From: an uncultured Gammaproteobacteria bacterium
GTDB lineage: Bacteria; Pseudomonadota; Gammaproteobacteria; GCA-001735895
Assembly: GCA_945787265.1 (NCBI GenBank)
Contig: CALZHS010000170.1
Span: 1 to 8,679 of the forward strand
Direction: 5' to 3'
DNA length: 8,679 nt
Below the pieces are notes generated by a model, which was not told where the DNA came from, did no database searches, and saw nothing but the letters and a program-made list of their open reading frames with translations. This document shows positions 1-7,731 of the stretch, in pieces; position 1 is the stretch's first letter; each line of letters starts with the position of its first letter. A program made the translations under genes and the position numbers.

Positions 1-2
1 AA

Positions 3-71
3 CATAATCTGAATGATGACGATATTCAACCGACCGGAAAAAAGGGCGCGATACTGAAAGCCGACGTATAA
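3..71 (+). pseudogene. sucB: 5'-partial end of the SucB (E2) peripheral-subunit-binding domain, closed by an in-frame TAA
   Basis: Reading from position 3 gives HNLNDDDIQPTGKKG followed by AILKADV, and then TAA at 69-71. This matches the C-terminal half of the peripheral-subunit-binding domain of dihydrolipoamide succinyltransferases. E. coli SucB, from memory, has EHNLDASAIKGTGVGG and then RLTREDVEKHLAK here. After the stop the same frame continues with RHLKKQES, the rest of the 'V-E-K-H-L' helix, so the stop sits exactly where E. coli has Glu. One base change (GAA to TAA, or CAA to TAA) would explain it. The lipoyl domain and most of the binding domain lie outside the window to the left. 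Homology of the fragment is clear. Whether the stop is real or a sequence error cannot be told here. Confidence 0.75.
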
Positions 72-77
72 CGACAT

Positions 78-857
78 TTGAAGAAGCAGGAAAGCGTGGC
101 AAAAACAGAAGCACCGGCTGCCAGTACGCCGCAGGCACCGGCAATTCCCGCCAGCGGTCGCAACGACCGTCGGGTACCCATGAGCAGGTTGCGCTCAAAG
201 ATAGCCGAACGCCTCAAGCAGGCCCAAAACACCGCGGCGCTGCTGACAACATTCAATGAAGTTAATCTCAAACCGATGATGGATGCACGCGCTCAGTACC
301 GGGATGCCTTCGAAAAGGCACATGGCGTCAAGCTCGGCATGATGTCCTTTTTTACCGGTGCCGCGGTCGAGGCATTGAAGCGTTTTCCTGCGGTTAATGC
401 GTCTATCGACGGTGACGATATCGTCTACCACGATTATTTCGATATCGGAATCGCCGTCAGCTCGGATCGCGGCCTGGTGGTTCCAATTATGCGTGATGCC
501 GATCAGATGAGTTATGCCGAGATCGAGAAATCGATCCGCGACATGGGAATGCGCGCGCGCGACGGCAAGCTGGGTATCGAGGAATTGACCGGTGGCACTT
601 TCAGTATCACCAATGGCGGGATATTCGGCTCCATGCTATCGACGCCCATATTGAATCCACCGCAGTCAGCAATCCTCGGGATGCATTCAATCCAGCAGCG
701 TCCGGTAGTGATTGACGGGGAAATCGTTGTGCGACCGATGATGTATCTGGCACTGACCTATGACCATCGCATTATCGATGGCAAGGAAGCGGTCCAGTTT
801 CTGGTTACGATCAAAAGTGTGCTGGAAGATCCAGCCCGGCTGCTGCTCGGCGTTTAG
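78..857 (+). CDS. sucB: Dihydrolipoyllysine-residue succinyltransferase (E2 of 2-oxoglutarate dehydrogenase), catalytic domain
   Basis: E2 transfers succinyl from the lipoyl arm to CoA in the cytosolic 2-oxoglutarate dehydrogenase complex of the TCA cycle. The visible protein has an Ala/Pro-rich linker (residues about 8-27) and then the whole 2-oxoacid dehydrogenase acyltransferase core. Core landmarks are RRVPMSRLRSKIAERL near the start, TTFNEVNL, the DIGIAVSSDRGLVVPI strand, GTFSITNGGIFGSMLSTPI, and the catalytic LTYDHRIIDGKEAVQFL (His codon 765-767, Asp codon 777-779). It ends in EDPARLLLGV, almost as E. coli SucB does. The TNGG and STPI context and the C-terminus favour SucB over pyruvate dehydrogenase E2 (AceF). 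The TTG at 78 is only the first possible start after the in-frame TAA at 69-71; it has no Shine-Dalgarno and is not the native start. The next ATG in frame is at 180. The same frame carries E2 homology upstream of the stop, so this is the 3' part of one gene. Without a tethered lipoyl domain the product should not support the complex. It faces the DUF1631 gene with a 13-nt gap and no clear terminator. Confidence 0.9.
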   Translation: MKKQESVAKTEAPAASTPQAPAIPASGRNDRRVPMSRLRSKIAERLKQAQNTAALLTTFNEVNLKPMMDARAQYRDAFEKAHGVKLGMMSFFTGAAVEALKRFPAVNASIDGDDIVYHDYFDIGIAVSSDRGLVVPIMRDADQMSYAEIEKSIRDMGMRARDGKLGIEELTGGTFSITNGGIFGSMLSTPILNPPQSAILGMHSIQQRPVVIDGEIVVRPMMYLALTYDHRIIDGKEAVQFLVTIKSVLEDPARLLLGV

Positions 858-870
858 CCAGGGCTGCAGT

Positions 871-2829
871 CTAAAAAGATTTCATAAAGCTGAACTGGGT
901 TTTTTCCGAATCCTCCGAGCCGGAATCCATCAGCTTGACATCGCCCGATTCAAACTGTTGACCCAGTGCGTTCGCATCGAGTTCGCAAATTCGATTGCCA
1001 TCGCGATCGATGAAGATGAACAGGCTCGAGTCCTCGGCTTTCCAGGTTACCTTTGCCAGCACTTTTTTACCCTCATGCCGCATGCTGACCCAGTCACCGG
1101 TGGCAAGCGCCTCGACCTGGCTGATTTTTCTGGGTTTTTCAGGCTTAACCGAATTAAAGGCGCTTAGCATTTCTGCCGGAACCTGGAATATGCCGGTTTG
1201 CATCATTTCGTCAAACTCGGTGGTGTCGTCTACCGTTTCGAATGACTGGGCGGCCAGCGAACGCGTCCGACGCTTGGCCTTGATGATATTCTGGGCCGTT
1301 TCCTCGGTTACCTTTTGTTGCTCTAGCTTGAGGTAGTCGCGCAATGATTGCTGTAACGACTCGGCCAGTTTCAGGCTGCGCATCGCTCGATGCAGCGAAT
1401 GGGCCACGTTCGGCAGCACCTTAAGTAGCTTCTCCTGCTCTTCCGGACTCGACTTCGGTATCAGTGACCAGACCTGTTTCTTTACCATCGAAATGGTCTT
1501 GTGCCAGGTTTCGGAATCCATCCCCTGGCGCAGTGCGATCTGCACCATCAGGGGCATCCAGACTTTTTCGAACAGGATCAGCCGGGTGCCCTGGATTTTG
1601 AGGGGTTGAGTAAGTTCGTGCAGTCGCTCTTTAACCAGTGGCAGCACCTTGTTTGTCGCTTCCAGTTTGCGAGCCTTGCGGATTGCCATCTCGTTTTCCT
1701 TGACAAAGGATTGATAGCCTTCGAGCATCTCGGTGTAATTCTCGGCCGTAATGACCTCGCCGCTTGCCATCTTGTCAATATATTCGCGTATAAAGCGAAT
1801 CCCGGAAAACTCGGGATTGCCGCTTTTGGTAATTTCGACCTCACTGCTGATAATACCGTCGAACAGGCGCCGTGCCGGGTTGCTGGAGCGACGCAGGAAG
1901 CCATCCTCCTGGACCGCGGTAATAAATACATATATCTGCAAACGCGCCAGCTGCTGCTTGACCGGCGAGGGCAGATCCTCGTCTTCTAATATCAGCTTGA
2001 AAATCTGGTTGAGCTGGTCGATCTGTTCATCGTAATCGTCGAGCGCATAGCGATTGAAACGTTGCTTCAGTTCCGGAAACAGGTTTTTATAATTGCTCGA
2101 GGCGGTTAGCGATTTGTCCTTGAATCCTTCCAGTAATACCAGCAGGCAGGCACTCTGGTCAGGTTTGAATGATTGCGGTGGTTCGGACTCGCTCAAGCCG
2201 TCTATGCTACGCAACTGGATGCGCGCAGGCGGGAGTTCCGGCAGCATGCCTGAGTCCCGTAAAAAACCGTCTATGCGCCGGTAAGTCGGACCAAGTGCTT
2301 CGATAAAGCGATCGGCGAACAAGTGGTACAGGGCAATCTTGTAGTTCACTTCGAGGTTGAGACTGTCGATCGCATATTGAAAAGATTGGCACAGTCGTTT
2401 TATCTGCAGTGGATTGTCGTAAACGCTGGCACGAGACCGCTTTATGCAGGTCTGCAGACGTTTTAAAATTGTGCGATCAAATTCCTTGAAAGCCTCACCG
2501 TAGCGAGCTGTAATTGCCTTCAGTTCGTTGATCTCGGCGCTATCGTTTTCACCAGAAAGACCAATTCGCTGCCAGTCACTGGCGTTGTTAAAATCCTTGT
2601 TCATCTGAAACACGAAGGCTGAGCAGATGATGCGCTGCTTGCGCTTGATCAGCTTTATCATGCGGTCGCCGTCCTGGTCAGACAGGCTCCAGCTATGATA
2701 ATCCCCGGCACTTTCGATCATTCGCACCAGCATTGCGGTGATCAATTTCTTGCTGAGACTGCTGGTCTCGGCGAAGACATCCGGGCCTGATATCGAGGCC
2801 GAATCCTTGCGCTGGTTTGAACCTGTCAT
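871..2829 (-). CDS. DUF1631 family protein, function unknown
   Basis: This 652-residue protein is predicted to be cytosolic: it is rich in charged helices, with no signal peptide or membrane segment. I recognise it as DUF1631 by the block NPLQIKRLCQSFQYAIDSL (residues 139-157), then IALYHLFADRFIEALGPTYR (165-184) and a DSGMLPELP turn (192-200). Its C-terminal end agrees: residues about 572-633 form a small predicted beta-domain (ATGDWVSMRHEGKKVLAKVTW, then FIFIDRDGNRICELDANAL), similar to the PilZ-like tail common in this family. From memory, members are 600-800 residues long and widespread in Gamma- and Betaproteobacteria. Old database labels such as 'thymidine phosphorylase' are unfounded. 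A role in c-di-GMP-linked signalling would be inference from the PilZ-like fold only; I do not see a clean RxxxR...(D/N)xSxxG signature. The ATG at 2827-2829 is the first start in the frame and lacks a good Shine-Dalgarno. The gene is divergent from rlmKL and convergent with sucB, so it is probably transcribed alone. Confidence 0.82.
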   Translation of the reverse strand: MTGSNQRKDSASISGPDVFAETSSLSKKLITAMLVRMIESAGDYHSWSLSDQDGDRMIKLIKRKQRIICSAFVFQMNKDFNNASDWQRIGLSGENDSAEINELKAITARYGEAFKEFDRTILKRLQTCIKRSRASVYDNPLQIKRLCQSFQYAIDSLNLEVNYKIALYHLFADRFIEALGPTYRRIDGFLRDSGMLPELPPARIQLRSIDGLSESEPPQSFKPDQSACLLVLLEGFKDKSLTASSNYKNLFPELKQRFNRYALDDYDEQIDQLNQIFKLILEDEDLPSPVKQQLARLQIYVFITAVQEDGFLRRSSNPARRLFDGIISSEVEITKSGNPEFSGIRFIREYIDKMASGEVITAENYTEMLEGYQSFVKENEMAIRKARKLEATNKVLPLVKERLHELTQPLKIQGTRLILFEKVWMPLMVQIALRQGMDSETWHKTISMVKKQVWSLIPKSSPEEQEKLLKVLPNVAHSLHRAMRSLKLAESLQQSLRDYLKLEQQKVTEETAQNIIKAKRRTRSLAAQSFETVDDTTEFDEMMQTGIFQVPAEMLSAFNSVKPEKPRKISQVEALATGDWVSMRHEGKKVLAKVTWKAEDSSLFIFIDRDGNRICELDANALGQQFESGDVKLMDSGSEDSEKTQFSFMKSF

Positions 2830-2981
2830 CCGGGTAGTGTTTCAAAGCGGTTTAGAACTCATAATATAGGTCAAAATATGGGTAAAATCCTGTCTCCGTT
2901 TTCATTAAATTTCGTTTTCCAGCAGTTTTGTGACATAAGGCGTAAAATCAGCTCCCTGTGGTACCCGCGAAACTACCGTCG
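2830..2981. promoter_or_regulatory. AT-rich divergent intergenic region between the DUF1631 gene and rlmKL
   Basis: About 150 nt separate two divergent start codons, so promoters for both directions should lie here. The stretch 2858-2912 is clearly richer in A and T than the flanking genes. It holds TATAAT-like hexamers: TATTAT on the minus strand (complement of 2861-2866) and TAAAAT on the plus strand at 2883-2888 and 2943-2948. None has a convincing -35 partner at 16-18 nt, so no single promoter is called. The word GTAAAATC occurs twice (about 2882 and 2942), which may be chance. No riboswitch-like structure or clear operator was seen. Confidence 0.3.
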
Positions 2982-5162
2982 ATGCAAAATCTGAAGCTAT
3001 TTGTAACCGGCCATAAGGGCTTTGAAACCCTTTTGTTCCATGAACTGCGCCAAATCGCGGTAGCGCCGGGTGTGACTTTAAAAAAATGCTACGGCGGGGT
3101 TGAGATTAACGCCGGTATTGAGGCCGTTTACCGAATTTGTCTGTATTCTCGGCTTGCCAATCGCGTGTTTTGCGAGCTTGGCCAGGCCCGGGTTGAAAAT
3201 GAAACCCAGCTCTACCAGGCGGTATACCAGTTGGATTGGAGCGCACATCTGAATGTGCGTGACAGTATTGCGGTATCGGCGACCTTATCGAGCTCCAGGC
3301 TGGATCATGGCCAATTCGTTGCGCTGAAAACAAAAGATGCAATCGTCGACCGGTTTCGGGACAGTTGCGGTAGTCGGCCCGTGGTCGCAAAAAAACAGCC
3401 CGATATCCAGGTGCATGTCAACATTCACCGCAACCAGGCGACCATCAGTCTCGATTTATCGGGGGAAAGCCTGCATCGCAGAGGTTACCGGCTGCAACAC
3501 TCCGGCGCTCCGCTGAAGGAGCACCTTGCGGCTGCCTTGCTGGTACAGGCAGGCTGGTGTGACCCAGACAATCCCGTGGCGCGACTGGTTGATCCCATGT
3601 GCGGCTCGGGCACGTTTGCGATAGAAGCCGCGATGATGGCTGCCCATATCGCGCCCGGTCTCGAACGACCATATTTTGGTTTCCTAAAGTGGTTGCGACA
3701 CGATGCGCGACTGTGGCAGGAATGCATCGACAGCGCGCGCCAGTCTGTTGATCTTCACCCCGATGTAAGAATCTATGCCAGCGACTATGATACCGCGGCG
3801 CTGGATATAGCCCGTGCCAACGCAAAACGCGCCGGCGTCGAGGATCTTATCGAGTTTTCTCACCAGCAGGTCGGTGACCTGGACCTGCAAATCTCGCACG
3901 GAGATACCCTGGTCATCTGCAATCCACCCTATGGACATCGTCTACAGAGCGAACAGGACCTGGCCGCACTCTACGGTGATATCGGCCTGGCCCTGCAGCG
4001 CCTGGCTCCTGCAAGACTCGCGATATTGTCGGCTAACCCCGATTTGCTGCACCGGCTGAAACTGAAACGGATCAGCAGAAAGGATGTCAGGAATGGACCG
4101 CTCGATTGCCTGTTCGCAATTTTTGAGACAACCGGCGGAGAAGCGACCGCAAATATCGAACCTTCGTCGAAAAATGTCGCCGACAAGGTTGCCGCACCGC
4201 TGCGCAATCGGCTGGCGAAAAACGCGAAGCATATACAGCGCTGGGCCAACAGGAATGGTGTCAGTTGCTATCGTCTGTACGACGCGGATCTACCCGAGTT
4301 TGCATTCGCGCTGGATCGCTACCAGAGCGAAATCGCGGCTGACGTCGAGTGGTTTCATTTGCAGGAATACCAGGCGCCGGCCTCGATTGAAGCGGACAAG
4401 GCGGAGCACCGCATTCGCGTTGCGATCGACGTCGTCAGGGACTTTTTTTCGATTCCCGATGATCAACTTTTCTGCAAGATCCGTAGCCGCCAGCGTGGTT
4501 CCGGGCAATATCAAAAACTCGATCATCGCGGCGAGTTTTTCCAGGTTCGTGAGGGCGCGGCATCATTGCTGATCAACCTCAGCGATTACCTTGACTCGGG
4601 ACTGTTTCTGGATCATCGCCCAACGCGCGATAGAATTTACCGCATCGCGCGTGATAAATCGGTGCTCAACCTGTTTTGTTACACTGCCGCTGTAGGGGTG
4701 CAGGCGGCGCTCGGCGGTGCCAGCTCGGTGATGAATATTGATTTATCGGCGACCTATCTCAAGTGGGCACGGGAGAACTTTTTATTGAACCGGCTCGATG
4801 ACGAAGACCGCTACCGGTTTTTACGCGCAGACATCGTCGAATTGCTGGCAAATCCGGATCGCTTTTCGTTACCGCGTAACCATGACTTGATATTTCTGGA
4901 TCCACCCTCGTTTTCAAATTCCAGCAACATGCAACAAATCCTCGACATCCAGCGGGATCATGAACGACTAATCGAACTGGCGATGAACCTGTTGGCCCGC
5001 GACGGATTGCTGATTTTTTCGACGAACCGTCGCGGCTTCAAGCTCGCGGACAGAATCCAGCAAGACTTTGAGGCACGCGATATAAGCCACCTGACGGTGC
5101 CGGAGGATTTTAAACGAAATCCGAAAATTCATCGTTGCTGGGAAGTACGGTACCGGACCTGA
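2982..5162 (+). CDS. rlmL: Bifunctional 23S rRNA (guanine-N2)-methyltransferase RlmL / (guanine-N7)-methyltransferase RlmK
   Basis: In E. coli this fused SAM-dependent enzyme makes m2G2445 (RlmL half) and m7G2069 (RlmK half) in 23S rRNA during 50S assembly. From ATG 2982 the protein has 726 residues (E. coli about 702). An N-terminal ferredoxin-like/THUMP region (about 1-155) opens with LKLFVTGHKGFETLL. The RlmL methyltransferase follows, with SAM motif VDPMCGSGTFAIEAA (D204) and catalytic NPPYGHRL (N314-Y317). A linker leads to the RlmK methyltransferase, with SAM motif VLNLFCYTAAVGVQAALGGA (from 561) and LDPPSFSNS (D640-F644). Both active sites look intact. A GTG at 2958 would add eight residues (MVPAKLPS). 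I prefer ATG 2982 because the E. coli protein starts at the equivalent point; neither start has a strong Shine-Dalgarno. mnmH begins 10 nt after the stop, which suggests co-transcription. The fused form is typical of Gammaproteobacteria. The gene is also called rlmKL or ycbY. Confidence 0.95.
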   Translation: MQNLKLFVTGHKGFETLLFHELRQIAVAPGVTLKKCYGGVEINAGIEAVYRICLYSRLANRVFCELGQARVENETQLYQAVYQLDWSAHLNVRDSIAVSATLSSSRLDHGQFVALKTKDAIVDRFRDSCGSRPVVAKKQPDIQVHVNIHRNQATISLDLSGESLHRRGYRLQHSGAPLKEHLAAALLVQAGWCDPDNPVARLVDPMCGSGTFAIEAAMMAAHIAPGLERPYFGFLKWLRHDARLWQECIDSARQSVDLHPDVRIYASDYDTAALDIARANAKRAGVEDLIEFSHQQVGDLDLQISHGDTLVICNPPYGHRLQSEQDLAALYGDIGLALQRLAPARLAILSANPDLLHRLKLKRISRKDVRNGPLDCLFAIFETTGGEATANIEPSSKNVADKVAAPLRNRLAKNAKHIQRWANRNGVSCYRLYDADLPEFAFALDRYQSEIAADVEWFHLQEYQAPASIEADKAEHRIRVAIDVVRDFFSIPDDQLFCKIRSRQRGSGQYQKLDHRGEFFQVREGAASLLINLSDYLDSGLFLDHRPTRDRIYRIARDKSVLNLFCYTAAVGVQAALGGASSVMNIDLSATYLKWARENFLLNRLDDEDRYRFLRADIVELLANPDRFSLPRNHDLIFLDPPSFSNSSNMQQILDIQRDHERLIELAMNLLARDGLLIFSTNRRGFKLADRIQQDFEARDISHLTVPEDFKRNPKIHRCWEVRYRT

Positions 5163-5172
5163 TAGATCGACC

Positions 5173-6285
5173 ATGCGAGAAGACACCCGCGACTACCGCC
5201 GAATCTTTTTAAACGACGTACCCCTGATGGACGTGCGTGCTCCGGTTGAGTTCAACCAGGGCGCATTCCCGTGGGCGAGTAATATTCCGCTGCTTGATGA
5301 TCAGCAGCGGGAACAAATCGGGATTCGTTATAAACATGCCGGCCAGGAGGAAGCGATTCGTCTTGGACTGGAACTCGCAACGGCCGAAATTCGCGCGCAG
5401 CGCCTGGCGTCATGGGCCGCCTTTTGCGATGCCAATCCGCAAGGATATCTCTACTGTTTTCGAGGCGGTTTACGTTCGCGAACCGCCCAGCAATGGCTGC
5501 ACCAGCAGGGCATCGACTATCCGCTGGTGCACGGCGGTTACAAGGCAATGCGTCGATTTTTAATCGATGAACTGGAACAATCGGTGCAACAGGTGTCGCT
5601 GGTTTGTGTCAGCGGGCTGACCGGGGCAGGCAAGACCAGGGTATTACGCAAGATTCGGCATCACGTCGATTTTGAAGGTCTCGCCAATCACCGGGGTTCG
5701 GCCTTCGGGCGCGATGTTCTCGATCAGCAGCCTACCGTTGTCGACTGGGAAAACAGGATTTCGATAGCCTTATTGAAGCACCGCGACCGGTTTCCGGGCA
5801 AACCGGTATTCGTCGAGGATGAGGGGCGGCGTATCGGCCGCATCAATGTGCCGGATTGCCTGTTTGACGTCATGTTGAAGGCACCGCGGGCAATCCTTCA
5901 GGTTGATACTGAAACACGTATTCGACTGATTGGCGAAGACTATATCCAGCGTAACTGGCCTGCATACCAGCAGGCATACGGGGAAACGGCCGAAGCCGAG
6001 TTCACGTGCTTTGTCCTTGACAACCTGGCGCGTATACAGAAGCGCCTGGGCGGGGATCGCTATCAGCAGGTGAAGCGCTGCTTTGAATCTGCCCTGAAGA
6101 CGTTCTTCAAAAATGACAGCGTGGCGGAATTTTATCCGGGTATTCAAATTTTACTCGAACAATATTACGATCCAATGTACCGTTACCAGATTGAAAACAA
6201 AAAGCCCGAGATAATCTTCGAAGGTCCGGAAGCAGAGTTCCTGGAATGGGCCGAAGATCATTGCAAGGCACGGACGAACCAATAA
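5173..6285 (+). CDS. mnmH: tRNA 2-selenouridine synthase MnmH (SelU)
   Basis: MnmH replaces sulfur with selenium at the wobble 2-thiouridine of tRNA-Lys, -Glu and -Gln, through a geranylated intermediate and with selenophosphate from SelD. The protein has 370 residues (E. coli about 364). It has an N-terminal rhodanese domain (about 1-125) with VPLMDVRAPVEF and the catalytic loop YCFRGGLRS, where C95 matches the essential Cys97 of E. coli. A P-loop domain follows, with Walker A GLTGAGKT (148-155), GLANHRGSAFG (169-179) and EDEGRRIG (215-222). The C-terminal signature YYDPMYRYQ (331-339) is present. All key residues look intact. ATG 5173 gives an N-terminus that aligns directly with E. coli (DYRRIFLNDVPLMDVRAP against DYRALLIADTPIIDVRAP). 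No good Shine-Dalgarno is seen; translation may be coupled to rlmKL, whose stop is 10 nt upstream. Presence of mnmH implies a selD gene elsewhere in the genome; none is in this window. Confidence 0.96.
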   Translation: MREDTRDYRRIFLNDVPLMDVRAPVEFNQGAFPWASNIPLLDDQQREQIGIRYKHAGQEEAIRLGLELATAEIRAQRLASWAAFCDANPQGYLYCFRGGLRSRTAQQWLHQQGIDYPLVHGGYKAMRRFLIDELEQSVQQVSLVCVSGLTGAGKTRVLRKIRHHVDFEGLANHRGSAFGRDVLDQQPTVVDWENRISIALLKHRDRFPGKPVFVEDEGRRIGRINVPDCLFDVMLKAPRAILQVDTETRIRLIGEDYIQRNWPAYQQAYGETAEAEFTCFVLDNLARIQKRLGGDRYQQVKRCFESALKTFFKNDSVAEFYPGIQILLEQYYDPMYRYQIENKKPEIIFEGPEAEFLEWAEDHCKARTNQ

Positions 6286-6330
6286 CGAAAAACAGCATCC
6301 TATGTCAAAAATCGATCTGGAATTCTCCGC

Positions 6331-7731
6331 ATGAAAAAAATCGTTCTGCTGGTTTTACTGGTATTAATCGTCGTGATTTTTTTCCAGTTCGATCTGGGGC
6401 AATACCTGACGCTAGAGTACGTCAAATCCCAGCAACAGGGCATTAACGACTATTACGCAGAAAACCGCGTGCTGACGATGGTTGGTTTTTTTGTGCTGTA
6501 TGTTGTCATTACCGGTGCCTCGTTGCCGGGGGCCACGGTTCTGACCCTGGCTGGTGGCGCAATTTTCGGGCTGGTTACGGGATTGATACTGATTTCCTTT
6601 GCCAGCACGATAGGCGCATCGATCGCTTTCCTGGTGTCACGTTACCTGTTCAGGGATGCCGTACAGTCAAGATTCGGTTCATCCCTGAGGTCGATCAACG
6701 ACGGCATCGAAAAGGATGGCCCGTTTTACCTGTTTGCGCTGCGCCTGGTACCCGCGTTCCCGTTTTTTGTCATCAACCTGGTCATGGGATTGACCACGCT
6801 GCGCCTGTGGACTTTCTTCTGGGTCAGCCAGCTCGGAATGTTGGCGGGCACGGTGGTTTACGTGAATGCCGGGACACAACTTGCCCAGATAGAATCGGCA
6901 AGCGGCATATTCAGTAGTGGAATCATCCTGTCCTTTCTGCTGCTCGCAATGCTGCCGTTTATCGGCAGGAAAATCGTATCGCTGATTGCCAACCACAAGG
7001 CGCTGTCGGGATTCACGAAACCCGACGAATTTGATACTAACCTGGTCGTCATTGGGGCCGGGTCGGCCGGCCTGGTAACGGCTTACATCGCCGCCGCCGT
7101 CAAGGCTAAAGTAACCCTGATCGAAAAGCACAAGATGGGCGGTGACTGCCTCAACTACGGTTGTGTGCCGTCCAAAGCAATAATCCGTTCGGCAAAGTTC
7201 ATGTCGCATATTGCACGCAGCCAGGAATTCGGCATCAAGCAGGCGGATGCCGAGTTTGATTTTGCCGAGGTCATGGAGCGTATTCAGCATATTATCAGGC
7301 AAATCGAACCGCACGATTCGGTCGAACGCTACACCGGCCTCGGTGTTGATGTCGTTATCGGTGAAGCACGTATAACCTCGCCCTGGACGGTCGAGGTTAA
7401 TGGCGACGTCATTCGGACCCGTAACATCGTCGTTGCCACCGGCGGGCAGCCTTTTGTGCCGCCAATCGAGGGCATAGAGCAGGTTGACTTTTATACCTCG
7501 GATAACCTCTGGGATATGCGCGACAAGCCGGGCAAGCTTGCCGTGCTCGGTGGAGGCCCGATCGGAGCGGAACTAACCCAGGCATTTGCCCGCCTTGGCG
7601 TTGCGGTAAATGCTGCCCCGGATCCTGTTGCGGGAAGACCTGGAAATATCCGAGATGGTGCAGCAGAAATTCACCGACGAAGGAGTGCGTGTGCTAACCG
7701 GTCATACGGCCAAACGCTTTATCAAGCGTGA
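6331..7731 (+). CDS. TVP38/TMEM64 (VTT) membrane domain fused to a pyridine nucleotide-disulfide oxidoreductase, 5' part, frameshifted
   Basis: Residues 1-220 form a VTT/DedA-like membrane domain. Hydrophobic segments lie near 3-20, 48-70, 73-103, 131-152, 155-180 and 194-216, with the family motifs GGAIFG (75-80) and RLVPAFPFFVIN (138-149). A flavoprotein disulfide reductase follows. It has the FAD dinucleotide motif VVIGAGSAG (239-247), redox-active cysteines in GDCLNYGCVPSK (C273, C278) and the NAD(P) motif VLGGGPIGAE (405-414). True homology stops at V426 (codon 7606-7608); residues 427-466 are out-of-frame translation ending at the stop at 7731. The protein continues in another frame from 7610. 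The join lacks about four residues of the usual 'V-T-x-V-E-M' strand, including the acidic residue that binds the NAD(P) ribose. The intact protein would be about 711 residues, an architecture I know from marine Gammaproteobacteria. Substrate is unknown; annotations as mercuric reductase or dihydrolipoamide dehydrogenase are based on similarity only. ATG 6331 has a weak GGAA 8 nt upstream. It follows mnmH by 45 nt and may share its transcript. Confidence 0.85.
   Translation: MKKIVLLVLLVLIVVIFFQFDLGQYLTLEYVKSQQQGINDYYAENRVLTMVGFFVLYVVITGASLPGATVLTLAGGAIFGLVTGLILISFASTIGASIAFLVSRYLFRDAVQSRFGSSLRSINDGIEKDGPFYLFALRLVPAFPFFVINLVMGLTTLRLWTFFWVSQLGMLAGTVVYVNAGTQLAQIESASGIFSSGIILSFLLLAMLPFIGRKIVSLIANHKALSGFTKPDEFDTNLVVIGAGSAGLVTAYIAAAVKAKVTLIEKHKMGGDCLNYGCVPSKAIIRSAKFMSHIARSQEFGIKQADAEFDFAEVMERIQHIIRQIEPHDSVERYTGLGVDVVIGEARITSPWTVEVNGDVIRTRNIVVATGGQPFVPPIEGIEQVDFYTSDNLWDMRDKPGKLAVLGGGPIGAELTQAFARLGVAVNAAPDPVAGRPGNIRDGAAEIHRRRSACANRSYGQTLYQA

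Noticed and set aside
69..80. Stop codon recoding or read-through in sucB
   Set aside because: The codon is TAA, the stop least prone to read-through and not used for selenocysteine or pyrrolysine. No nearby recoding structure was seen.
858..870. Shared bidirectional terminator between sucB and the DUF1631 gene
   Set aside because: The 13-nt gap has only a CTGCAG palindrome and no stem with a T-run on either strand.
1501..1989. 162-residue plus-strand open frame inside the DUF1631 gene
   Set aside because: It lies antisense to a well-supported gene, shows no motif or low-complexity-free domain, and is explained by the complement of the real coding frame.
2958..2981. GTG at 2958 as the rlmKL start
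   Set aside because: It would add eight residues without homology. ATG 2982 matches the start of known RlmKL proteins, and the GTG has no better ribosome binding site.
7610..7731. Overlap of the two oxidoreductase frames as a programmed frameshift site
   Set aside because: No slippery heptamer or stimulatory structure is seen, and about four conserved residues are missing, so a shift of one base would not restore the protein.
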